DNA of 22,454 bases from Plantago elongata (taxonomy: Eukaryota; Streptophyta; Magnoliopsida; Lamiales; Plantaginaceae). Numbering within the stretch: the first letter of the stretch is position 1; the number at the start of each line of letters is the position of its first letter. The DNA is taken from contig JAYMSP010002798.1 of assembly GCA_036897095.1 (NCBI GenBank), forward strand, positions 1 to 22,454. Direction: 5' to 3'. A model generated the notes under the pieces. It saw nothing but the letters and a program-made list of their open reading frames with translations. It did no database searches and was not told the DNA's origin. A program made the translations under genes and the position numbers. Below, piece after piece: positions 8,350-18,444 of the stretch.

Positions 8350-11300
8350 TCAAGTAGCTTCAGTCTCACTAATTACAAATGCCTGAATGAGACTTTGTGC
8401 AGCATTTGTCTGCTCAGGCGTCCCGTATATTATAATCATGGTTTCCGTAGCTCCAGGTTTTGGATTATTGATGGTAATTTTTGCATCAGAAATCTGAAAA
8501 TAAGGGACACAAGCTTTATCCCATGGATGGTCGAGAAAACAGATGAAAATGAGGTGTGCATAATTCATCATTCAGTAAGGAAAAGAAAACAACACAAACA
8601 AATTTGCAGTGCCTTTGACCTGAGTTTCTTTTAATTTCTTATTATCATCACTAAGCTATTGAACACACTCACAATTTGGTACACAGTACACGGACTAACA
8701 TACTATATGAATGCCAGTGAGCAGCTTTTTTTTACAAAGTAACCTGCCAACTCATACTACGATTGTGTTAGGAAATGTCAAATACGCCCATTTATGGTAC
8801 AGAAATGCACTACAGGCAACAACTAGTGAAACAAAGTAAAGTTTGAAATCTACTCCCAGCGTCCCCAGACCTAAAGTTTGCCTTTAATTTTTCATTTTTG
8901 TCCTTTGAGGAATCAACAAGATAAATAGTTACTTTAAAATTATTAATTTTTTGGGCATTACAGAACTCATCCTGCAAATGATAGCCTTCAGCAAGAAAAT
9001 AATATTTAACAAGTGCTTACTTCACATATTTGTCTTAAGCATCCACCACCCTCTCCGTAGATTACAGGAACAACAAAACTAGGAACAACAACTTCCACAG
9101 TCGTGCTTGTAATAATAGCCAATGGGTTGCCTCTGCATTGGATTAAGCATCAAAATGTAAGTCTAAGAGCAAAAAATATCAGATTGGTATATTTAATGCA
9201 AAAGGACAAACCCTGTAAATACACCAGGTCTTCTTTGAGGACCCCTTGGGTAGTCCGGGAATCCCCTAGAGCCAGCACCCTCAATAGCTCCCTGCACCAG
9301 TTGGGAACACCTTTGTGAATCTATTCCACTTTATACATAGGACATCTAATAGCTTAGGAAATTGCCAGATTCATACAATTATTCCCAAGTTGAAATTTTG
9401 AAAAAAAAAAACAGAATTCATTGTCTAGCCCGGGCATTCGTAATTTTTAACCTATTCCATATTCTTTTTGTAAAAGTTGAACTCATGTAAAGGTTGATAC
9501 CTGGGGTCCCCATGGGACTGTTGAAGACATTCTCTCAGACAAGTGAGGAAGAATTCCCAGTCCAGGAAAGTCATGTTGAAACGGACGGTGATCACTGTAC
9601 TTGTTAAATGGTGGACCACGATTGGAGAAAGTTCTGGAAGGTGAAAACTCACTCCTTCCTATAAACGGTGGAAACTGATGAATTTGGTCAAGAAATGATG
9701 GATCATGAGGTTGGCCCATTGGAGGAAATGCATCACGGAAGAAATGATTCTTCAACCTTGCCGTTATCTGCATCAGGGCCTCTTGAACTATTTCAAATCC
9801 TCCATTGACCTACACTCGCAAATGACAATGGATTAAATTTTGATTTAGCAATATGTTTCGCATTTTCAACACCTTAAAAAAAAGTTATAAAACTTTTAAA
9901 AACTTTCATAATGTTCCAATAATATAAATATGTATGAAGGACACAGTGCTTAAAACAGGTTTGAATTTTCCACGTTCATTTCATCTCAGTGAGCTGGAAA
10001 CCAGGACATTTTTAAATTATCATTCCATTCCGCTTAGGTTTTATGCCATGCAAAAAACAAACAGAAGGGAATAACTTAGTATGCTACTCCAACAATAATA
10101 AATAATTCAATGTTAATTAGAAGAAAGAAAAGGAACATTTCACAAAAAATATTGTTTCTCCTATCCGGCATCCTATAATACCTGAACTACTTCATCATTT
10201 TCTGAAGCACATTTCGGATTCTGATCTTTACCCAGAATACGTATGTATGCTCCAGTAGAGTTCCTCATCTCAGCAATGACAGAGCCACCCTTTCCAAGAA
10301 GACATCCAATTTGGCTAGAAAAGACAAGAAGTTTAGCTATCATTGTCTTCTCCTTGCTCTCTGCAGCGGCCTTGTATATTCTGGACTGTACCCGAAGCAA
10401 AGCTTCTTGTGGAGGAGATATGCCATCATCTGGACGCTGTACTCAATGAACTAGATCACTATGCATGCTAAAAGTTGCTAAGGAAAATGTATTCAATTCC
10501 TAAACAAATGAAATGTAAAAGGAAATCAGAACCATACCGCAGGACCAGAGATCATAATCATGCGATCCTCTGAACCAGCTACACGGTCTAGAACCTTGAT
10601 CTCACACCCAGTTTCATGTTGAAGTGCTTTGATTATACAACCTCCCTTTCCGATCACACCACCTATCTTCTCCTCACTACACAACAACCGGAAGCTTAAA
10701 GCATCAGGAGGATAATTCATTCTTCCATGAATACTTCCCTCAACATGAAACCTAGAAGAATAAGAGGCCCCAGGTCCTTGGAAATGACGGTTTGAAGACG
10801 ATGACCTGTCATGTTTGAGAAGAGGACCAGAGGACTGGGATGATTCACCAACATTAACTGTAGAGGGGAAATCCTGATCCAGAATATTATTATTCTCAAG
10901 TAGTTGCCTGGAAAAAGAATAAAGAGCTTTCTTGATACCCTCAAGTTCCCCAGATATCTGCAACAAAGCATGGGATGTTGAAATCCACTCAATTCAACAC
11001 ATGATCAAATTAAGAATTATGTTTGAAGAATAATCTGACTAATAAATTTGATTTGATTTGATTTGAATTGTTTTCAAAATCATCGGATTCGGTACCATAT
11101 TAAGCCTATAAATGAAAATTGCATTGGCTACTTATTATTACCCAGTAAGAGAAACAAATTGATACAAAGCACAAAGACACGAACACTTAGAGCTCCAGAA
11201 AGATAATATGCCTTATGATCCGTACCTGCACTAGTTCATCAGATGAAGAAGCACAAGAAGGCAGTTTGTCCTTTGGAAGGACTTGAATGTCAGCCCCACT

Positions 11301-11927
11301 TTCAACAGACATTTTATTTAATACATTACCAGATTCAGCTAACAGAGAGCCAACTTGACTGGAGAAGATGAGTAACCTAACAACATAGAGAGATGGCTTA
11401 GTACTTTCTCCATCTCCTTCATTTATTTCTAAAAATCCATTAGTCAATCTATCAAACAATAATAGCAAGGCTTTCTGCACCGATGAAGTTTCCTTTTCAT
11501 TTTCTGATTGAGAAAGAGCAAGTGGAACATCTTTCTTCTCCTTATCAGCTTCCTCATGCTTGTCTGGGTCATCAGAAGTAACAGGCAACTCAGGATGCGT
11601 TTCTTCAGTTATGACTTTGTCATTCTCGACTTCTATCTCCTTGTCTGGGGTGGTGATACTGATTACTCTATCATGACAATCTGAAACAGCTTCCTCCAGA
11701 TGAACTTTTGCTCCAGTCGCTTGGCATATTTCAGATATAATGTTAACATATTCACCAATACGTGAAGCAGGGTATAATAATCTTATGATGTTGACTTCTG
11801 AAGTTCTAGATAGAGAAACATCAGAATCTAAAGCAGATGTTTTCTGCGATTTGTTTCTATCATTAGCCTCATCCTCTTCAGGGATCTGTTCATGATCCCT
11901 TTTAGCAGGTGTTAGTTGAGCCAACAT
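8350..11927 (-). CDS. Multi-KH-domain RNA-binding protein (plant HEN4/PEPPER-like family), 7 coding exons
   Basis: Coding exons are 11927-11226, 10957-10538, 10436-10182, 9809-9501, 9291-9225, 9130-9021 and 8493-8350. All introns are GT-AG and the phases agree, giving 2007 nt and 668 residues. KH1 is at about 45-95, followed by an acidic, charged linker (95-150). KH2 is at about 179-257 (YVVRLLIFSSQVGSLLAESG), then a Ser-rich linker. KH3 is at about 321-385 (GKGG at 337-340) and KH4 at about 405-480 (GKGG at 422-425). A Pro/Phe/Gly-rich linker follows, then KH5 at about 591-664 (GEGG; ends in TPEQTNAAQSLIQAFVISE). KH domains grip four bases of single-stranded RNA through the GXXG loop; relatives act in nuclear RNA processing and flowering or stress control. 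KH1 and KH2 lack that loop here. The start ATG follows a leader intron. The exact orthologue is not assignable by eye. Confidence 0.92.
8851..8866 (+). repeat. Stowaway-like terminus in the last intron of the KH gene
   Basis: TACTCCCAGCGTCCCC resembles a TA target followed by the Stowaway end CTCCCTCCGTCCC with two differences. The matching inverted end was not located in the intron (8494-9020), so this may be a remnant or chance. Confidence 0.3.
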
Positions 11928-12420
11928 GTCAACAGAAACCTGTCAAGAGGCTGCTTCTGCAAACAATAATAGGTTACCAAATATTAACATTGGAAAAAAA
12001 AAATAGAATTAAGCAAGCAAACAAGCATGTCCACAGATCTGCCCACTTTGTCAATAATATTCAAGTAAATTTCCCACAGAAGACTATTTCAAGAGCCGAG
12101 CATTAAATAATTAGCAAGAACAACAAATAAAGAGGAATAGAATAGATGAGACTCTTATTCTGCAAGTTAGCAACTGGCAGAGAACAATAAATTTTGGGGT
12201 ATAGAGTTGACGTTCATGGCTAAAAATGTAAATAGATACTATGATGATATCTAGGTGACAGAAAATGTGATTCTTTTGGGTCGATAGTCCTCTAGAAAGT
12301 AGAAACCCATAAGTCGGTATAAGTTTGAGTTTACTGGCATTTCTAATTTATAAGCTACATTGGTGTCCGAATTTTGTCTATTAACTTAGGCAAGAATGAT
12401 ATATTAGTAGTTGAGAAAAT

Positions 12421-12612
12421 TTCCCGAGAGTCCGGAAAGTCCTAAGAGACATGCACAGAAAGATTCAGCTGCACAATTAGTATACAACAATATACATTTT
12501 ACAAATACACAAAAATCAATAATTTACACACAACACTGCACAATTAGTATACAATTATATAGGACTCTCAGTACTCTCACAAAAACTTTAACTTTCACAA
12601 GTTTTTGTATTA
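12421..12612. repeat. Dispersed hairpin-bearing repeat, copy 2, in leader intron of KH gene
   Basis: The second copy of the repeat at 7402-7582. The terminal hairpin is kept exactly in its arms (12579-12588 and 12599-12608) although the loop differs in its first two bases. It lies inside the non-coding first intron of the KH gene. Confidence 0.75.
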
Positions 12613-12845
12613 GTAGTTTATGTAAATACTATAAATTTAACGAGTCTGCTTACTTAAAAGTTAAAACCATTAAATACAAAAAGCCTAACATAATAATCAC
12701 TGTGTTAATCTTTTAATGTGAAGCTGAAGTGTTAGTTACGAGGAAACTCATCCAAAGTCCATCTAGTAAGATATAACCTCAAGTGAAATCATCAGCTCTT
12801 CGAAATTGTTGTGTTGGCCACGAAACCATAGGATACTGCTTCACA

Positions 12846-13225
12846 AAGGAAGCTACTCTAATGTCAGAGATATTGATGACTTAATCCAGGACATATAATT
12901 AACTCAGGATCTAGCTTACATGTAGCAGGAGCGAGAGTTCATAAAAATGGGAAAACATTAAAGCTGGAGTGTTTTGGAGCATATATATTGTATACACTAG
13001 AGACATTTAAAAATCATTTATTCTAAGAGAGGAAAATATGAAAACAAACACTTATTCTGCATAAAGGCTACTCTAATGTCAGATATTGATGTCGATGACC
13101 TTAATCCAGGGCATTTATTAATCTAGTTCACATATAGCAGGAAAGAGATTTCAGCATATTGAGAAAACTATAAAGGTGGACTTCTGAGAGCATATATCAT
13201 ATAACATTAGTCTTTATAGAATTTT
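12846..13225. repeat. Direct duplication of about 165 bp in the leader intron
   Basis: The unit at about 12846-13010 recurs at about 13062-13225. Shared blocks in order are GCTACTCTAATGTCAG, GATATTGATG, CTTAATCCAGG, TAGCAGGA, GAGCATATAT and a final CATT...TA-rich end. The copies differ by substitutions and small gaps, so the duplication is not recent. Confidence 0.65.
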
Positions 13226-13258
13226 TTTTTTTTTTTTTTGAGAATAGCCTTTATAGAA
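13212..13258 (-). mobile_element. Minimal poly(A)-tailed retroinsertion with 10-bp target duplication
   Basis: CTTTATAGAA occurs at 13212-13221 and 13249-13258. Between them are 18 T (13222-13239) and nine further bases. Read on the minus strand this is a nearly bodyless insert (CTATTCTC) ending in poly(A), flanked by a target duplication, as left by extreme 5' truncation of a LINE-driven event. Confidence 0.6.
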
Positions 13259-13394
13259 ATAGGGTAACATAAAACCTTTCTTTTTTAACAGTTATGTAAG
13301 ATTGGAGAAAGACTGTTTACTAGCCACTCTAGCCAAGAATAGGCATATTAGGAACTCTATAAATTCATCATGATATGTCTTTCTCTTCTACCCG

Positions 13395-13625
13395 ATGCTC
13401 GGATCTTATGAAATATCTCGTTTCTCCTTATTACTTTTTCTTATTGTTGTCTTCTTGATTCTTCTTTCCAAACCTATTGTGATCGCGAATCGGAGCAGCG
13501 GTGCAATGCCTTTTATTTCACCTCATCAAAATCGAATTTCCTTGAAACTCAATTCCCGAATTAGTCGGTCTAAAGTTGCATCTTGGCAAAGCTTAAATGT
13601 CCTTGATTCGCCAATCGCAAGTTGA
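13395..13625 (+). CDS. Possible small secreted peptide, antisense inside the KH leader intron
   Basis: 76 codons on the plus strand. The N-terminus reads like a signal peptide: a short polar start (MLGSYEISR), a strong hydrophobic core (FSLLLFLIVVFLILLSK, about residues 10-26), then a probable cleavage region near PIVIA (27-31). The mature part is about 45 residues, basic, Ser/Ile-rich and without cysteines. A TATAAA lies at 13358-13363, only about 32 bp before the ATG, which would leave almost no leader. I recognise no known peptide-hormone motif. It could equally be chance: it lies wholly within an intron on the opposite strand. Confidence 0.25.
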   Translation: MLGSYEISRFSLLLFLIVVFLILLSKPIVIANRSSGAMPFISPHQNRISLKLNSRISRSKVASWQSLNVLDSPIAS

Positions 13626-14043
13626 AATCCAAACATGTCTTGAAACGGACGAATTAAGAAAATGGTAGTATCGAAGGAGACGTAGAAGATAGAATTATAT
13701 GCAAATAACAAAAAGTGAAAAACTGATAAAAGGGTAAAGGATATCATACAGATTTCCAGATTAATTAACTGAAACAAGTCTGTTTAGTAAGAAGCGAACA
13801 AGAACATGTAAAGAGTGCCATGTCGGGAACAAGCCCTAAGGAAGAGATTGAGATGGTTAATTGGCAGAAGCCCTAGAAGCACAAATTCAATTATAAGCAT
13901 TGCAAGTTAACACTACTAATCAAAAGGATATCGAGTTTGCAGGCACATCATTATACTATAAAACCAATAAGAATGCATCCACAGGAGAAATTGTTGTTCC
14001 ATTTTAGTAATGTTAAGAGAGAAGAAGAGTAATTGGTTGGTAC

Positions 14044-14140
14044 CTGTTGCTAGCAAGCACAGACAAGTAGCGAATCAGCTGCTGGCCGAGGAGACTACAG
14101 AGACGAGCTAGAGATTGTTATGTGCTGAGCCCTAGCAATT
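14044..14140 (-). other. Non-coding first exon (5' UTR) of the KH gene
   Basis: On the minus strand the exon ends CTAGCAACAG with donor GTACCA (14043 downward). The next exon begins at 11956 after TTTGCAG and carries 29 bases of leader before the ATG at 11927. The upper limit is approximate: the LINE target duplication begins at 14165, so transcription starts between about 14100 and 14165 or the start lies within the insertion. Leader introns are common in this gene family. Splicing here is inferred from sequence only. Confidence 0.55.
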
Positions 14141-14164
14141 TCAGTCATACATCCTTCTTTCCCA

Positions 14165-14179
14165 AATAAACCAACGATT
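14165..14179. repeat. LINE target-site duplication, 3' copy
   Basis: AATAAACCAACGATT, identical to 20105-20119. It abuts the A-rich tail of the LINE (T-rich on the plus strand). Confidence 0.93.
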
Positions 14180-14397
14180 TTTCTATTTTTCTTTTTTAAT
14201 AAAGATATTTTATACTTATCAAACTTATAAAAAGTACAATAAATTTCGGGGGTGGGTCCCGAAGAACTTCTCCCACTAAATCGAAACAAGCTAACTTTAA
14301 GTTAATTTATCGGAAATTAGATTGGTACTTCTATCCCACCAAAATTTTGACTCCCAAGACAGGTGTACAAATTTGCAGCATTCTAGAGTTTAATTGA
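14180..14397 (-). other. LINE 3' untranslated region and degenerate A-rich tail
   Basis: This follows the truncated RNase H domain. The last bases on the minus strand, 14197-14180, are AAAAAAGAAAAATAGAAA, a worn poly(A) tail against the target duplication. A 64-codon open frame crosses the junction but has no coding character. Confidence 0.7.
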
Positions 14398-15729
14398 ATG
14401 AGCAACTCTTCCCCATCAGGCAAATTGCTTTCGCTATTGACTAGTTCCACAGCACTCTTCGAGTCCATGGCTACTTCAATCTTTTGGTATCTCTTCTCCC
14501 AAGCTTTTTCCAGTCCCTATTTGAGTGCTTGGGGTTCAGCTATAGTAGATGAGGAGGTTTGGATTCGCTTTGTGAATCCCCATTGCCAGATGCCACGATC
14601 GTCTCTTAACACTCCACCGATTCCAGCTTTGTTCGTTGTTATATGGAAGCTGCCATCAATGTTTAACTTCATCCATTCCTTCGGCGGAGTCTTCCATCAC
14701 TCCCTGACTTTACAACCTGCCATCTTCGTCATGTGAGTCTGCATATCAGAACTCAATTCTTTGATACAGTTAATCACCACCCCAGCCGGTTCTCTGTTTT
14801 GGCGGAATATCCGTGCATTTCTAGCCTTCCAAATCTCCTATATACCTGCAACAAAAATCCATTTCCAGTTAATGCCTTTTGCATTCTCCTCAATCCATCG
14901 AGCAGCCCGTATGAGCATAAATTCTTGGAGTTGTGACGGGTTTAGAATTTTCCTCCAAACATGCTGAGCCGTCGTGCAATCTCAAAGTGTATGTAGCACC
15001 ATTTCATCCTGATCTTTGCAAATCGAACAAGTAGTTGAGTCATTAGCTTCCTCATCTTTCGCAGGCTGTTCATGGCTAATTTTTCTTGTGTTGCAAGCCA
15101 CAAAAAGTACTTTAGCTTGCTACTGTACTTCGTCTTCCATATCCAGGCAACAGGGGATGGGAGAGCACGGCCTGCAGGTGTTTGCTGGGCTTTAATGACC
15201 TTATAAGCCGATTGACAGAAGTTTCCATTAGATGTCTCGTTCCAAAAGATGGTATCAGTCGTATCATCTTGTAGCTGAAGTTGGGACGCTATAATTGTCT
15301 CCTTAATGGCTTTCGGGATACTAGACTGTAGCTCGCCAAGTGACCATTCCCCACCTCATTAACGACTTCATTCAGTAATACCTCCATAGGTAAAATATTC
15401 ACACCAAGATCACAGATAGATCCACATCCCAGCCAATTATCGTGCCAAAACGATATCGTAGCACCATCACCAATTTGCCATCTAAGGAACGGCTTTTTGA
15501 GGTCCACGCATCTCATAATTCCCTTCCAAATGGCACTACCTACCGGATTAACTGAATAGTCCAGCAAGCTGTTAGTCTTCAAATATTTGCTTGGATGAGA
15601 GGCAGCCAAATCGTGTCCTCTTGGCGCATGATCTTCCACACGATCTTGGCAAGGAGAGCCTCGTTTGTTTCCCATGCCGTTCTCAGACCCAAACCTCACT
15701 GAGATTTTGGGAGAGTTACTTTCTGCCAA
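14398..15729 (-). pseudogene. LINE ORF2 C-terminus: zf-RVT and RNase H domains, broken
   Basis: After a frameshift near 15750 come several pieces in changing frames, including FLRWQIGDGATISFWHDNWL at about 15420-15490. The zf-RVT part (about 15240-14960) reads FWNETSNGNF, SAYKVIKAQQ, WIWKTK, KLKYFLWLA, then TCSICKDQDEMVLHTL and DC with a stop between, a Cys/His zinc-binding pattern. An RNase H domain follows at about 14690-14410: KLNIDGSF (first Asp), GIGGVLRDDRGIWQWGF, TIAEPQALK (Glu) and VAMDSKSAVELV (second Asp). In-frame stops are TGA at 14982-14984, TAG at 14838-14840 and TAG at 14517-14519. The final His/Asp block of RNase H is not visible. Confidence 0.85.
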
Positions 15730-15801
15730 CCGACAAGGTGGAGCTTCCTTCTCGCATTATCACTAGACCAAAGGAAGTCACGGTTAATATTATCGAGACG
15801 A

Positions 15802-17259
15802 TCACACACGTGCTCCAGTAACCATCCCGATTGCATTGAATATTATTGGTATGGAGGATGTCACTGACTGAATTAGAGTCGAACAACCAACTATTGATAA
15901 ATACTTCGATTTCCAGCCATTCAACCTAGCAAGAATCCGATCGGACATCTCTGCAAATCCCCGTCTATTAACCCGCCCATGGGTGAGGTGAATCCCAAGG
16001 TACATGGCGAGGTTGACAGTCTGTCCAAATCCGAGGGTCAAGCTAATGAAGTTCCGCAGATTCGCGTTACTCAAATTTGAGAAATATACCTTCGACTTTT
16101 CCAAACTGAGTTTGAGGCCTGAGACTTTTCAAAATTTATCCAAGACTCTTTTGATGGCCCTAGCAGTAGAGAGATTAGCCTTACCCACTAGGATTAAATC
16201 ATCCGCAAAGAATATATGGGATAAATGTGGGCCTCCCCGACATGGAATAAGGGGTTGCCAGTGTTTTGCGTTGACTTCATCTTTGATTAAGTACGATAAC
16301 CATTCAATACAAAGCACGAAAAGATAGGGCGACAGAAGGTCGCCTTGTCGCAATCCACAAGAATGTGTGAAAGCTTCTTGCGGTTCTCCATTCCACATGA
16401 CTCTTGTTGATGTACTACGAACACAAAACATGACGAGTTCAACTAGAGGAGTCGGGAAATTAAAGGCTCGAAGAGTATCTTCAAGGAATTCCCAGTTAAC
16501 CTTATCGTAGGCTTTCTCCAAGTCTAATTTCATGATCATGCTTCCAACCTTTTTCTTCTTCTTGCTCCTGAGTGAGTGTAGTATTTCCTGTAAGATAAAG
16601 ATATTGTCTTGAGTACTACGACCCTTAATGAAGCTTGATTGTGTTGGTGCAATTAATCTCGGCATAATATCCCGCACACGTTGTGTAATAGTTTTCGTCA
16701 CATAATTATAGATCACGTTGCATAAGGAAATTGACCTGAATTCCGAGATACGAGTTGGATTGGGAACCTTGTGTATGAGGCATAAAAGAGCGTCGCACAA
16801 GCTCGTATCAAACCTTCTGTTTTCGAATGCGCCGATGACAAATTCGAGTAAGGACGGAGCAATCCAGCTCCAGTTTTTCTGGAAGAAGACGAACTGCAGG
16901 CCATCCGGTTCGGGCACCTTGTACGGATGGGTGTTCCAAACGACATTCTTCAGCTCAAGGAGCTCCAACTATTGAATGAGGCTTGACATATCCTCATCTG
17001 AGAGCCTGACTTGCAAATTCGAACATGCCAATGTGTGTATACTGCGAGTTCCCAAAGGCTCATTTAGGGAGAATAAATTCGAGATGAACTCTCGGGCGTG
17101 GGACTTCAGTATCTCGTCCGATTTCACCCACTCGTCTCTAATCATAAGCGTGAGAATTTTATTACGTCGCCTTCTCATGAGAGTCGACTTATGGAAGAAC
17201 TTAGTGTTTCTTTCTCCCTCCACCATCCACTTCACTCTCGACTTTTGATACCACATCAT
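15802..17259 (-). pseudogene. LINE ORF2, reverse transcriptase domain, two in-frame stops
   Basis: One reading frame runs from 17259 to 15802, broken only by TAG at 16969-16971 and TGA at 16126-16128. The N-terminal part has VKWMVEGERNTKFFHK, the usual link between endonuclease and reverse transcriptase. The polymerase follows with PEPDGLQFVFFQKNW (motif 0/1), SSFIKGRSTQDNI, KLDLEKAYDKVNWEFLE (motif A with catalytic Asp), GLRQGDLLSPYLFVL (motif B) and FADDLILVG (motif C, 16198-16209). The thumb region YLGIHLTHGRV...GWKSKYLS follows. The catalytic residues are intact, so the lesions are mostly truncating rather than missense. Confidence 0.93.
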
Positions 17260-17428
17260 CTCCTCTTGTCGTAGAATCTGATTATACTCCTTGATAAGCT
17301 GGGATTCTAGTCCTCACAGAAATGTACTCATTCCATTCGAGAGTGCTTTTTGTGTTCCTATAAGGCACGAAAGAACATGCTTCTTGCGACGATAACAATT
17401 GTGTCCGAGCTATTGTTCCAGAGATGTC

Positions 17429-18207
17429 TTAGCATTGGTTCACAATCCGGATCTGAGAACGACATTGCTTCAAAGCGAAACGGACGGTTTTCAGTGCTAG
17501 TCTCTGGTCCAAAACAGGCCTAAGGATGGGATGGTGGTCCGAATGTGTACGAGGGAGGTGGATCATTGCGTTGTCAGGGAATCGCGTAATCCATTCCTCG
17601 TTCGCAACCGCTCTGTCAATGCGTTCTTGAATGATACAACCATTCTCTCTCCGGTTTGTCCAGGTGAACTTTGGTCCATGAAAACCGAGCTCCTGTAAAT
17701 TGCACATGTCTAAGGATTGCTAGAAAAATAGAAGTCTGCTAACCGAAGCCGTTCTCCCTCCCTGATTTTCATGTGAGAAGCCGATTTCATTAAAATGTCC
17801 AATAACTAGCCATGGGAGCTTGCTGCTTTTCGATATGGTTTCCAAGCTATTAAATAATCTGATCTTTTCCAGATTGTTTGGTTTTGCATAGATTCCTGAT
17901 AGTCTCCACGGCTCCTGTCGAATAGGACGGATCAGCGCGTGAATGCCCTGTTCGTCGACATCCAGAACCTCTACATCGATATATGTGCTATTCCATAGCA
18001 TCCATACACCGCTAGCCATGCCCTCAGTAGGGGCAATCCGATAGTCAGTATAGCCAAGAGTGGGGCAATCTCGTGGGCTACAACTACAGACACTCTAGTT
18101 TCTAATAGAAATATAACCGAGGGGTTATGAGATCTTACCAAATCGCGCAGATTCATGCGAAAGTTATCATTACCAGCTCCTTGACAATTCCAGGAAACTA
18201 TCTTCAT
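17429..18207 (-). pseudogene. LINE ORF2, apurinic-type endonuclease domain, broken
   Basis: ORF2 starts at the ATG at 18207. Recognised motifs are MKIVSWNCQGAG (first metal-binding region), VIFLLETR (catalytic Glu), SGIYAKPN, then WLVIGHFNEI, GPKFTWTNRR, ERIDRAVAN and HSDHHPIL (final His). A frameshift near 18000 and one in-frame stop near 17710 interrupt it. In the usual GDFNEI motif the Asp is replaced by His (codon at 17795-17797), which would remove a catalytic residue. In an active element this nuclease nicks the target DNA to prime reverse transcription. Confidence 0.9.
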
Positions 18208-18444
18208 ACTTTACATAAAGAGGTGATAAGGTGCGAGAGGGTTATCAATTCCCCATCCCATCCATAATGATATCACTTGACGGATTGCTTCCCTTGTCAA
18301 TGTTTGTTGTCGAGCTAGTTCCCACACGCTCAACATGTACTTCTGCCACCCCCTCTGATCGTTGTCCTCCATCAGAATGTAATAAACCTGATCCTCCAAT
18401 TACCAAATCAAGGGAGGGATGTCCACGACGTGAACTACTCTCTC

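Larger units (their letters stand above)
11957..14043 (-). other. Leader intron of the KH gene (2.1 kb)
   Basis: Bounded by GT at 14042-14043 and AG at 11957-11958 on the minus strand. It holds a dispersed repeat (12421-12612), a direct duplication (12846-13225), a tiny poly(A) retroinsertion (13212-13258) and an antisense 76-codon open frame (13395-13625). The rest is AT-rich with nothing recognised. Confidence 0.55.

Noticed and set aside
12411..12716. 101-codon plus-strand open frame
   Set aside because: It is the same repeat as at 7402-7582 read in one frame; the open frame comes from the repeat and is not a gene.
13526..13777. 83-codon minus-strand open frame in the leader intron
   Set aside because: Phe/Ile/Leu-rich translation of AT-rich DNA with no domain; it is not joined to the KH gene by any splice signal I could find.
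14398..14736. 112-codon plus-strand open frame
   Set aside because: It is antisense to the LINE RNase H domain, which reads convincingly on the minus strand.
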